From JBBKWQ01 sp037969115 (GTDB taxonomy: Bacteria > Actinomycetota > Acidimicrobiia > Acidimicrobiales > Ilumatobacteraceae), in contig JBBKWQ010000336.1 in assembly GCA_037969115.1 (NCBI GenBank), positions 1-6,032 of the forward strand: a stretch of DNA of 6,032 nt, given 5' to 3'. This document shows, piece by piece, positions 1 to 5,546 of the stretch. The notes under the pieces were generated by a model that had not been told where the DNA came from, did no database searches, and saw nothing but the letters and a program-made list of their open reading frames with translations. Position numbers and translations under genes: made by a program. How positions within the stretch are numbered: position 1 is the stretch's first letter; each line of letters opens with the position of its first letter.

Positions 1-1775
1 ACGCCGCCGCCAACACCCAGCCGCCCGAGCGTGTGCTCGACACGCGTGGTGGCCTCGGCGCCGCTCGGCGCCAGCTGCAACCCGGCACCGTCGTCGAACT
101 CAAGCTTCCGGGTTTGCAGGTTCGTGGCGAGACCGTTGCGCTGCTGAACCTCACGGCCGACGGGGCACGTGAAGACGGATTCGTGAAAGCGTGGCCGTGC
201 GCTCAGAGCGAGCCGGAGACGTCGGTGTTGAATTTCGTGGCCGGCCGCGCCGTACCGAACATGGTGGCAGTCGGTTACACATCTGCGGGAATCTGTCTCT
301 CTTCGTCGAAATCGGTCGATCTCATCGCGGACCTCACGGGCACGACGACGGAGGGCGACCTTCGAGGCATCTCGCCGATGCGTATCGTCGACACCCGCGC
401 CGGTTCGCCTTACCGCGCCAATCGTGAATACCGAGTGGAGGTCGCGGGTACCCGTGGCGTCTCGTCGTCCGCCTCGTTGGCTGCGATCAACGTCACCGTC
501 GTCGGTGCCGCCGGTGACGGGTACGTCTCGGTCTCGCCGTGCAACGCGACGAACGCGTCGACCATCAACTACCGGCGCGGCGAAACCGTCGCTCACCTGA
601 CACTGAGCGCTCTCGGCAGCGGTGATGTGTGCATCACGAGCAGCGCCGACACGCACATCCTGGTCGACACGTTCGCTTGGGCGACTTCGTCGAGCGAGAT
701 CGGTGCACTGAACCCCGATCGTGCGCTCGACACTCGCAGCGGTGTCGGAGGTGTGAGCGGTGCGGTCGCGAACGGCCGCCTGGTGACCCTTCGGCTGGCC
801 GGTCGCCACGGTGTGCCCAATGACGCCGACGGTGTCGCGGTGAATGTTGCGGCGCTCGATGGTCGTGGTGACGGGTACGTGAAGGCATGGCCGTGTGACC
901 AGGGTGAACCGGGTGTGTCCACGCTCAACCTGTGGAACGGAGTGCTGTGGGCCAATCAGGCCGTGCTGAAGCTGTCACGGTCGGGCGAGTTGTGTCTGCG
1001 TCCGGTCACCTACAACGGTACGTCGCTCGACATGCTCGTCGACGTCGTCGGCTATGTCGAAGGCAACGTGTCGCGCACGCCGCCGCCCGTCACGCTGCCG
1101 CCCGTTCCACCACCGCCGGGCGGAACGGGAGTGTTCAAGACGCTGCCTCCCGGCTCGGCACTGCCGAGCGGCGCACAGTGTGCACAGCTCGTGCGCGACG
1201 CGCCCGAGATCCGTCCGGTGAACGCGACACAGAACGCCACGCGAGGCACGCGCCCGAACAGCCGGTGGTCGCGAGTCGACGGCAACTTCACCGGTACGAC
1301 CGACGAAATCTTGCAATGGGTGGCCTGCAAGTGGGGCGTCGACGAAGACATGGTGCGCGCCCAGATCGTGAAGGAGTCGTGGTGGGAGATGTCGGCCAAC
1401 GGCGACAACGGTGAGTCGTTCGGGCTCGCCCAGGTTCGTAACGGATACGGCCACGAGTCGGCGTTCGTCGACAACAACGCGATCAACTCCACGGCCTACA
1501 ACGTCGACTACGCATATGCCTCGTGGCGTGCTTGCTTCGAGGGCGAGTACACGTGGCTCAACGATCCAGGGATCGAACGTGGCCGGACCTATGCCGCCGG
1601 CGATGCCTGGGGGTGTTTCGGCACGTGGTTCAGCGGTCGTTGGTACACCCCAGCGGCCGTCGGCTACATCGAGGGTCTCGCCCCAACATCGAGTTGTAGC
1701 GGAATCTGCGCCTGGGGCGTGAAGCAGATCCTCGCGATGAGGTACTGGGAGAACCCCGAGTTCATCAACAACTGA
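1..1775 (+). CDS. Secreted DTR-repeat protein with C-terminal lysozyme-like (transglycosylase-type) domain, 5' partial
   Basis: The frame is open to the left edge (first complete codon at base 3), so the true start and any signal peptide are outside; the GTG at 33 lies inside a repeat and is not the start. Counting that GTG codon as residue 1, three homologous repeats start near residues 1, 114 and 227, each with a V/I/A-L/V-DTR motif (2-5, 119-122, 232-235). A proline-rich linker follows at about 347-364. The C-terminal domain (about 420-575) has KESWW at 447-451 and GLAQVR at 464-469, the spacing of the catalytic Glu and the G-Q motif of SLT/lysozyme-like folds, making E448 the likely catalytic acid. 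Twelve cysteines, two in each repeat and six after the linker, fit an exported, disulfide-bonded protein. Inferred role: cell-wall or extracellular glycan cleavage; the repeats may bind a surface. The enzyme class is fairly secure, the substrate unknown. The gene ends in TGA with no clear terminator after it. Confidence 0.8.
   Translation, partial: AAANTQPPERVLDTRGGLGAARRQLQPGTVVELKLPGLQVRGETVALLNLTADGAREDGFVKAWPCAQSEPETSVLNFVAGRAVPNMVAVGYTSAGICLSSSKSVDLIADLTGTTTEGDLRGISPMRIVDTRAGSPYRANREYRVEVAGTRGVSSSASLAAINVTVVGAAGDGYVSVSPCNATNASTINYRRGETVAHLTLSALGSGDVCITSSADTHILVDTFAWATSSSEIGALNPDRALDTRSGVGGVSGAVANGRLVTLRLAGRHGVPNDADGVAVNVAALDGRGDGYVKAWPCDQGEPGVSTLNLWNGVLWANQAVLKLSRSGELCLRPVTYNGTSLDMLVDVVGYVEGNVSRTPPPVTLPPVPPPPGGTGVFKTLPPGSALPSGAQCAQLVRDAPEIRPVNATQNATRGTRPNSRWSRVDGNFTGTTDEILQWVACKWGVDEDMVRAQIVKESWWEMSANGDNGESFGLAQVRNGYGHESAFVDNNAINSTAYNVDYAYASWRACFEGEYTWLNDPGIERGRTYAAGDAWGCFGTWFSGRWYTPAAVGYIEGLAPTSSCSGICAWGVKQILAMRYWENPEFINN
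24..1058 (+). repeat. Three degenerate protein-level repeats (DTR repeat)
   Basis: Three units of about 104-116 residues lie at roughly 24-341, 372-683 and 711-1058. Each opens with an R-x-L/V-DTR motif. Each then has a hydrophobic strand ending in N-V/L-T/A, a G-D/F-G-Y/F-V segment, a P-C pair, an S/T-x-N-hydrophobic segment, a second Cys (I/V/L-C), and a closing D-hydrophobic-hydrophobic-D/A strand. They match in protein but not closely in DNA, so they are old duplications. Repeats of this form are common in secreted actinobacterial proteins, often joined to hydrolase domains; a beta-rich binding module is the likely fold, by inference. Confidence 0.8.
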
Positions 1776-1825
1776 CCGCCGCCACGCTCGTTGCGTCAGC
1801 TCGGGCGACGTCTGCCGGTCAGGAC

Positions 1826-1831
1826 TAGGCT
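1826..1831 (+). promoter_or_regulatory. Putative -10 hexamer TAGGCT for the aldolase gene
   Basis: TAGGCT fits the actinobacterial TAnnnT pattern and is separated from the ATG at 1839 by seven bases, so transcription would begin at or next to the start codon. No convincing -35 hexamer is seen 16-18 bases upstream, and no Shine-Dalgarno sequence lies before this ATG. The rest of the 63-bp gap (1776-1838) shows nothing else I can support. Confidence 0.4.
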
Positions 1832-1838
1832 CGCTGGG

Positions 1839-2918
1839 ATGAGCGACATTCGAAACGACTTTGCGCCCGGCGTGATCACCGGAACCGAGGTGAAGGAGGT
1901 CTTCGCGCTCGCGAAGGCCCGCGGTTTTGCCATCCCGGCAGCCAACTGCACCGGGAGCAACACGATGAACGCGGTCATGGAGACCGCGGCTGAGGTGAAC
2001 AGCCCGGTCATCATCCAGTTCTCCAACAGCGGGGGAGCATTCGTGGCCGGCAAGGGCCTCAAGGCCGACGGCCAGCGCGGGTCGGTGCTCGGGTCGCTTG
2101 CCGGTGCCGATCACGTGAACCGGCTCGCCGCTGCCTACGGCGCCAGGGTCATCCTCCACACGGACCACTGCGCCATGAAGCTGCTCGGTTGGGTCGACGG
2201 CCTCCTCGACGAGGGCGAGCAGCACTACGCGGCGACGGGAAAGCCACTGTTCAGCTCACACATGCTCGATCTGTCCGAAGAGCCGCTCGAGCAGAACGTC
2301 GAGACGTGTAAGCGGTATCTCGAGCGGATGTCGGCGATCGACATGACCCTCGAGATGGAGCTGGGCATCACCGGCGGTGAGGAAGACGGCGTCGACAACT
2401 CCGACAAGGACGAGAGCGACCTCTACACCAAGCCCGAGGAGGTGGCCTATGTGTACGAGGAGTTGATGAAGGTGAGCGATCGCTTCACCATTGCGGCCGC
2501 GTTCGGCAACGTCCACGGCGTGTACAAGCCGGGCAACGTCAAGTTGAAGCCCAGCATCCTCGACGCGAGCCAGCAGCACATCCAAGAGCGGTTCGGCACG
2601 GGCGATCGCCCGGTCGACTTCGTGTTCCACGGCGGCTCCGGTTCTTCGCCGTCCGAGATCGCCGAGGCAATCGGGTACGGCGTCGTGAAGATGAACATCG
2701 ACACCGACCTCCAGTGGGCGATGTGGGACGGGATCCGTGGCTTCGAATCGGCGAACCACGACTACCTGCAGGGTCAGATCGGGAACCCCGAAGGCGACGA
2801 CAAGCCGAACAAGAAGTCCTACGACCCTCGTGTGTGGCTCAGGGCAGGCGAGGTGGGCTTCGTCGAACGCCTGAAGCAGGCGTTCGCCGAATTGAACAAC
2901 GTGAACACCCTCGCCTGA
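1839..2918 (+). CDS. fbaA: Class II (zinc-dependent) fructose-bisphosphate aldolase
   Basis: Cytosolic glycolytic and gluconeogenic enzyme that reversibly cleaves fructose 1,6-bisphosphate to dihydroxyacetone phosphate and glyceraldehyde 3-phosphate. Starting at ATG 1839 gives 359 residues, the length of E. coli FbaA, and the alignment I recall runs end to end without gaps. Visible signatures are HTDHC at 107-111 (catalytic D109, zinc ligand H110), E174, the GGEEDG loop at 179-184 (E181/E182), H226 in FGNVHGVYKPGN, H264 in FHGGSGS, N286 in KMNIDTD and R331 in DPRVWLRAG, all at E. coli numbering. It therefore appears fully active. The TTG at 1791 would add 16 residues absent from the family and is rejected. 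The aldolase resembles the E. coli/yeast class IIA length more than the shorter (about 344-residue) mycobacterial enzyme. It is flanked by same-strand genes but probably transcribed alone from the TAGGCT promoter. Confidence 0.97.
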   Translation: MSDIRNDFAPGVITGTEVKEVFALAKARGFAIPAANCTGSNTMNAVMETAAEVNSPVIIQFSNSGGAFVAGKGLKADGQRGSVLGSLAGADHVNRLAAAYGARVILHTDHCAMKLLGWVDGLLDEGEQHYAATGKPLFSSHMLDLSEEPLEQNVETCKRYLERMSAIDMTLEMELGITGGEEDGVDNSDKDESDLYTKPEEVAYVYEELMKVSDRFTIAAAFGNVHGVYKPGNVKLKPSILDASQQHIQERFGTGDRPVDFVFHGGSGSSPSEIAEAIGYGVVKMNIDTDLQWAMWDGIRGFESANHDYLQGQIGNPEGDDKPNKKSYDPRVWLRAGEVGFVERLKQAFAELNNVNTLA

Positions 2919-2930
2919 CGCCTGCCCTGA
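2839..2930 (+). repeat. 12-bp perfect inverted repeat flanking the aldolase stop codon
   Basis: TCAGGGCAGGCG at 2839-2850, inside the aldolase gene, is the exact reverse complement of 2919-2930, which begins directly after the TGA. The 68-base interval is too long for a standard intrinsic terminator and no T-tract follows. In mRNA the arms could pair and enclose the last codons. It may be chance in GC-rich sequence. Confidence 0.35.
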
Positions 2931-2936
2931 CAACTG

Positions 2937-2960
2937 GCTGAGTCCTGGGCTGAGTCCTGG
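2937..2960 (+). repeat. Two-copy 12-bp tandem repeat (GCTGAGTCCTGG)
   Basis: GCTGAGTCCTGG occurs at 2937-2948 and again, exactly, at 2949-2960, just after the aldolase gene. A G precedes each copy, so the 13-mer GGCTGAGTCCTGG is also repeated. It lies in non-coding DNA before the SSB-like gene. It could be a slippage duplication or paired binding sites; nothing in the sequence decides between these. Confidence 0.6.
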
Positions 2961-2974
2961 TCGTCGACCCGTGT

Positions 2975-3015
2975 CGTCGCGACGCGTCGCGTGCGTCGCG
3001 CCAGCGAACGTCGCG
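2975..3015 (+). promoter_or_regulatory. Cluster of four CGTCGCG heptamers (possible operator)
   Basis: The heptamer CGTCGCG starts at 2975, 2985, 2994 and 3009, four copies in 41 bases. The first three are 9-10 bases apart, close to one helical turn. The first is part of the 10-bp palindrome CGTCGCGACG (2975-2984) and the last is part of the palindrome GTCGCGAC (3010-3017). The cluster lies just upstream of the probable -10 for the SSB-like gene, where an activator or repressor would bind. CG-rich words are common in this genome, so the functional reading is inference. Confidence 0.35.
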
Positions 3016-3020
3016 ACACC

Positions 3021-3037
3021 CCTTGGTTACCTTGGTT
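3021..3037 (+). promoter_or_regulatory. Putative promoter of the SSB-like gene with direct repeat CCTTGGTT
   Basis: CCTTGGTT occurs at 3021-3028 and 3030-3037, a 9-base period. The hexamer TACCTT at 3028-3033 fits the TAnnnT -10 pattern and would place transcription start near 3040, leaving a leader of about 39 bases that includes a Shine-Dalgarno site. No good -35 is visible. TGGTTC at 3033-3038 could also pair with GAACCA at 3055-3060 to form a weak leader hairpin. Confidence 0.35.
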
Positions 3038-3066
3038 CGTGCCGACTTCCTCCGGAACCACCGTCC

Positions 3067-3074
3067 GAGGGAGA
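3067..3074 (+). promoter_or_regulatory. Shine-Dalgarno site for the SSB-like gene
   Basis: GAGGGAGA with core AGGGAG (3068-3073) ends five bases before the ATG at 3079. It is the only clear purine-rich ribosome binding site in the window and fixes the start at 3079 rather than the upstream in-frame start at 2971. Confidence 0.75.
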
Positions 3075-3078
3075 CACC

Positions 3079-3453
3079 ATGAACACCGTTGCCACAATCG
3101 ACAGCGACCAGCGTCACGACATCAATACCGTCGTGGTGCGGGGTCGAATCACGAGCGAACCGCGTCGGCGCGATCTGCCGTCGGGCAGCACCGTCACCCA
3201 ACTCGAGATCACCACCCGCGCCGGTGACGTCACGGCCTCGGTGCCGGTCGCCGTGTTCGAGGCCACGACCGAGTACCGGGCCGACGACGAGGTCGTGGTG
3301 CTCGGATACGTGCGCCGACGGTTCTTCCGAGCTGGTGGGGTCACGCAGAGCCGCACCGAGCTCGTCGCCACCAAGATCGCTTCGACGTCACGGCGGCGTG
3401 ATGTCACGCGGCTCGTCGCTGCCGCTGTGAAGCAGCTCGAAGCGGGGGCCTGA
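3079..3453 (+). CDS. Short single-stranded DNA-binding (SSB-like) OB-fold protein
   Basis: The 124-residue protein has the SSB pattern: an N-terminal strand NTVVVRGRI at 16-24, E-P plus a basic loop with G-S and a following strand (27-46, QLEITTR at 41-47), a VPVAVF strand at 55-60 and EVVVLGYVRRRFF at 71-83, ending in a TELVATKI strand at 93-100. This corresponds to one OB-fold, inferred to bind single-stranded DNA in the cytoplasm. Unlike the housekeeping SSB (usually 150 or more residues with an acidic DDDIPF-type tip, beside rpsF and rplI), it stops soon after the fold, with a basic patch SRRRD at 104-108 and a short helix ending EAGA. It is therefore probably an accessory paralogue. Its stop is 16 bases from that of the convergent DUF1015 gene. 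The family call is good; the specific role is unknown. Confidence 0.8.
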   Translation: MNTVATIDSDQRHDINTVVVRGRITSEPRRRDLPSGSTVTQLEITTRAGDVTASVPVAVFEATTEYRADDEVVVLGYVRRRFFRAGGVTQSRTELVATKIASTSRRRDVTRLVAAAVKQLEAGA

Positions 3454-3469
3454 CATCGGCCGAAGTGGC

Positions 3470-4654
3470 TCAGTCGAGTGGGCGAACCACGAGCCCGGTC
3501 AGCAGCTTGGGGGTGAAGAATGTCGACTTCGGCGGCATCAGCGCGCCTTCTCGTGCCGTGCGCTCGATTTCGGGCACACTCACCGGCCTGATGAGCACGC
3601 CTGCGGTCGCGGCGCCGGCGTCGACGGCGTCGCACACAGCCTCGACGGAATGCTGGTAGGTCACCGAGGCGGAAACAGGTGCGAGGGCGTGTTCGAGGAT
3701 CGCCCCATCGATCGCGCGTACGTCGGCGAGTTCGTCGGCCCGCGGGGTGAGCCACGTCGCCGACCGGTCGGGTCCGACGAGGCAGAGTGAGCCTCGCCCA
3801 CGCATCGTGACGAGTGTGGCGTCGTCGACCGTGCCTGCCGGCTCCATCGTGAAGCACGATGCGAGCGCGTTGCGAAATTGGTCGAAGTCGATGCCGGCGT
3901 ACAGCCGGTGGATCGCCTCGACGCTCAGCTGGTCGGCTACCAGTTCACTGATGAAGGCGAGGGTCAGCTCAGCCGATGATCCGTCGGTGCCGGTCACCGC
4001 TCGAACCTCGTCCCGGTACGTTCGGGCCACGCCGTAGCGGTGGTGTCCATCGGCGATCAACGTGTCGTCCGAGCCGACGGCGGTACCGATCGCCGCCACC
4101 CGTGCAGGGTCGGTCACGCGTTCCACGACGTGCTCGACGCCATCGACGACGACCGAGCCGAGCGGTTCGCCGGGCGCCGCGAGCAGGTCGCTGAGGCCGC
4201 TCGCCAGCGACAGCACCCAGATCGGCGACATGTTCGCACGGGTAGCGCGCGTGAGATCGAGACGATCGGTCGACGCCTTCGGGGTGACCCGCTCGTGTGC
4301 GAGGACACCACCGGCGCCTTCGTCGACGACCTCGAGACCACCGAGCACACCGACGATGTCGCGGTTCGTGCCGGTTGCGTCGGCGAAACGCATTCGGTAG
4401 AGCGTGAACGAGGGCTCGGAGTCCCGCCCGATCACGCCGTTCGCGATCCACTGCCTGAGGAGGTCGCCGGCCCGGTCGTAGCGGTCGGCGCCATCGTGTT
4501 CTCTCGGCACGTCGACACGCACGATGTTGTATTCCGATCGTGCAGCAAGTGCATCGATGTCCGATTCCGACAACACGTCGTAGGGCGGCGCGGTCACCTG
4601 TTCGAGCGGCTCGGTCAGGTAACGCAACGCGGGAAATGGTTCGAAACGGGGCAC
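3470..4654 (-). CDS. DUF1015 family protein
   Basis: From the GTG at 4654 the product is 394 residues and opens with the family start, PRFEPFPALRYL at 2-13, then APPYDV at 22-27. Further family motifs are HERVTPKASTDRLDL at 120-134, RANMSPIW at 139-146, ADGHHRY at 201-207 and the C-terminal MPPKSTFFTPKLLTG at 373-387. The conserved His/Asp and Lys/Ser residues suggest an enzyme. I recall that some DUF1015 relatives were described as ATP-dependent kinases of free serine, but I cannot confirm that for this branch, so no reaction is assigned. A longer open frame extends upstream to 4909, but it is Arg-rich, lies antisense to the HAD gene and lacks family motifs, so GTG 4654 is preferred. A weak GGCAGG (4663-4668, reverse strand) lies eight bases upstream. 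It is divergent from the HAD gene. Confidence 0.88.
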   Translation of the reverse strand: MPRFEPFPALRYLTEPLEQVTAPPYDVLSESDIDALAARSEYNIVRVDVPREHDGADRYDRAGDLLRQWIANGVIGRDSEPSFTLYRMRFADATGTNRDIVGVLGGLEVVDEGAGGVLAHERVTPKASTDRLDLTRATRANMSPIWVLSLASGLSDLLAAPGEPLGSVVVDGVEHVVERVTDPARVAAIGTAVGSDDTLIADGHHRYGVARTYRDEVRAVTGTDGSSAELTLAFISELVADQLSVEAIHRLYAGIDFDQFRNALASCFTMEPAGTVDDATLVTMRGRGSLCLVGPDRSATWLTPRADELADVRAIDGAILEHALAPVSASVTYQHSVEAVCDAVDAGAATAGVLIRPVSVPEIERTAREGALMPPKSTFFTPKLLTGLVVRPLD

Positions 4655-4716
4655 CGGCCAAGCCTGCCAGCTCTGCGATGGGATCGAAACGTGGATCGAG
4701 CTGGTACAAACCGTGC
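4655..4716. promoter_or_regulatory. Divergent promoter region between the DUF1015 and HAD genes
   Basis: Only 62 bases separate the two starts, so promoters for both must be packed here or overlap the coding ends. GGATCGA is repeated at 4681-4687 and 4693-4699, 12 bases apart, and TCGAAACGTGG at 4684-4694 matches TCGAAACGGGG at 4641-4651 in ten of eleven bases. These may be operator half-sites able to coordinate the two genes, or chance. I see no clear -10 for the reverse strand. Confidence 0.4.
4705..4710 (+). promoter_or_regulatory. Putative -10 hexamer TACAAA for the HAD phosphatase gene
   Basis: TACAAA, preceded by GG, lies six bases before the GTG at 4717. It lacks the final T of TAnnnT, so it is a weaker match than the hexamers at 1826 and 5535. 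If used, the mRNA would begin at about 4717, giving a leaderless GTG start or a 27-base leader for the ATG at 4744. Confidence 0.3.
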
Positions 4717-5508
4717 GTGGCTGATCGCGATGATTCGACAGAAATGCCGGTGGACACGGTGCTGTGTGATCTCGACGGCGTCGTGTGGCTGGCACACGAC
4801 GCGATATCGGGCGCACCAGAAGCCATCGAGCGACTGCGTGGCGTCGGTATCCGGGTGTTCTTCGTGACGAACAACTCGTATTCGCTCGTCGCCGAGCAGG
4901 AAGCCGCACTCGCCCGGATCGGGGTACCGGCCGTCGGTGGCGTTCTCACGTCGGCCCAGGCCGCCGCACTGCTCATCGAACCGGGGGAGATGGTCCTCGT
5001 GTGCGGCGGCCCGGGTGTGAGCGAGGCGGTGTCGGCGCGCGGTTGCGTTCCGATCGCCGACGGTGACGCCGACGCGGTGGTGGTGGGCATGCATCAGACC
5101 TTCGACTACGAACGGATGCGGATCGCTTCGACGGCGATCCGCAACGGCGCACGATTCATCGCAACCAACGACGACCCGACGTATCCCACTCCCGACGGTC
5201 CGATCCCTGGCGGCGGTGCCATCGTGGCCGCCGTGGCGACGGCCTCGGGTGAAACGCCCGTCATCGCCGGGAAACCGTACGAACCGATGGCGGCGCTGGT
5301 GCGGGCCGCTGTTGGAGCGACCTTCGATGCCGACTCGACGTTGATGGTGGGTGACCGGTTCTCGACCGACGGTGTGTTCGCTCACACGCTCGGTTGTCGA
5401 TTCGCACTCGTTCGGAGCGGCGTGAGCGTCCCGGGAGCAGATGCCGGCGGCACGGTCGATATCGACGCCGCAGACCTGGGTGCGGTGTCGGCAGCTCTGC
5501 TCGGCTGA
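4717..5508 (+). CDS. HAD-IIA family hydrolase (NagD / glycerol-3-phosphate phosphatase type)
   Basis: Predicted cytosolic, magnesium-dependent phosphatase for a small phosphorylated metabolite. From GTG 4717 (263 residues) the four HAD motifs are complete: CDLDGVVW with nucleophile D18 and acid/base D20, VTNNS with T51, AGKP with K186, and MVGDRFSTDG with D213 and D218. Between motifs II and III are the IIA cap signatures TSAQAAALL and TNDDPTYPTPDG..PGGGAIVAA. The pattern closely resembles M. tuberculosis Rv1692, reported as a glycerol-3-phosphate phosphatase, but the substrate cannot be read from sequence. The start is uncertain: GTG 4717 is favoured by the -10-like TACAAA, while ATG 4744 (254 residues) also keeps every motif, and codons between them have little third-position GC. 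Neither has a Shine-Dalgarno site. The gene is followed 38 bases later by the phasin-like gene. Confidence 0.9.
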   Translation: MADRDDSTEMPVDTVLCDLDGVVWLAHDAISGAPEAIERLRGVGIRVFFVTNNSYSLVAEQEAALARIGVPAVGGVLTSAQAAALLIEPGEMVLVCGGPGVSEAVSARGCVPIADGDADAVVVGMHQTFDYERMRIASTAIRNGARFIATNDDPTYPTPDGPIPGGGAIVAAVATASGETPVIAGKPYEPMAALVRAAVGATFDADSTLMVGDRFSTDGVFAHTLGCRFALVRSGVSVPGADAGGTVDIDAADLGAVSAALLG

Positions 5509-5520
5509 CCGGGCCGGCAC

Positions 5521-5542
5521 TCACGTCCCAGCGGTAACGTGA
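5521..5542. promoter_or_regulatory. Inverted repeat TCACGT-N10-ACGTGA over the phasin-like promoter
   Basis: TCACGT at 5521-5526 and ACGTGA at 5537-5542 are exact reverse complements with a 10-base spacer, centres 16 bases apart. The right arm overlaps the -10-like TAACGT (5535-5540) and ends four bases before the ATG at 5547. A dimeric repressor bound here would block transcription. The geometry is suggestive, but six-base arms can arise by chance. Confidence 0.4.
5535..5540 (+). promoter_or_regulatory. Putative -10 hexamer TAACGT for the phasin-like gene
   Basis: TAACGT fits TAnnnT, is preceded by GG, and lies six bases before the ATG at 5547, so the transcript would be leaderless. There is no Shine-Dalgarno sequence and no clear -35. 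Read-through from the HAD gene is also possible because the gap is only 38 bases. Confidence 0.4.
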
Positions 5543-5546
5543 CGGT

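Noticed and set aside
1772..1822. CTGACC/GGTCAG inverted repeat after the lysozyme-like gene as a terminator.
   Set aside because: Six-base arms with a 39-base loop and no T-tract are not a convincing terminator.
1791..1838. TTG start at 1791 extending the aldolase by 16 residues.
   Set aside because: The ATG at 1839 gives the exact family length of 359 and conserved N-terminus; the extension matches nothing known and overlaps the putative promoter.
975..2225. Reverse-strand 416-residue open frame.
   Set aside because: It spans two well-supported forward genes and their gap; long antisense frames are expected in high-GC DNA.
3454..3469. Possible bidirectional terminator between the convergent SSB-like and DUF1015 genes.
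   Set aside because: The 16-base gap contains only the short palindrome CGGCCG and no stable stem with a T-tract.
3114..3857. Reverse-strand 247-residue Arg-rich frame.
   Set aside because: It crosses the SSB-like gene and the DUF1015 end in the wrong frame and has shadow-like composition.
4540..4716. Upstream extension of the HAD frame to 322 residues.
   Set aside because: It lies antisense to the DUF1015 start region, is Arg/Ala-rich and lacks any HAD feature before the motif I aspartate.
4655..4909. Upstream extension of the DUF1015 frame to 479 residues.
   Set aside because: The extra 85 residues are Arg-rich, lie antisense to the HAD gene and precede the typical family N-terminus.
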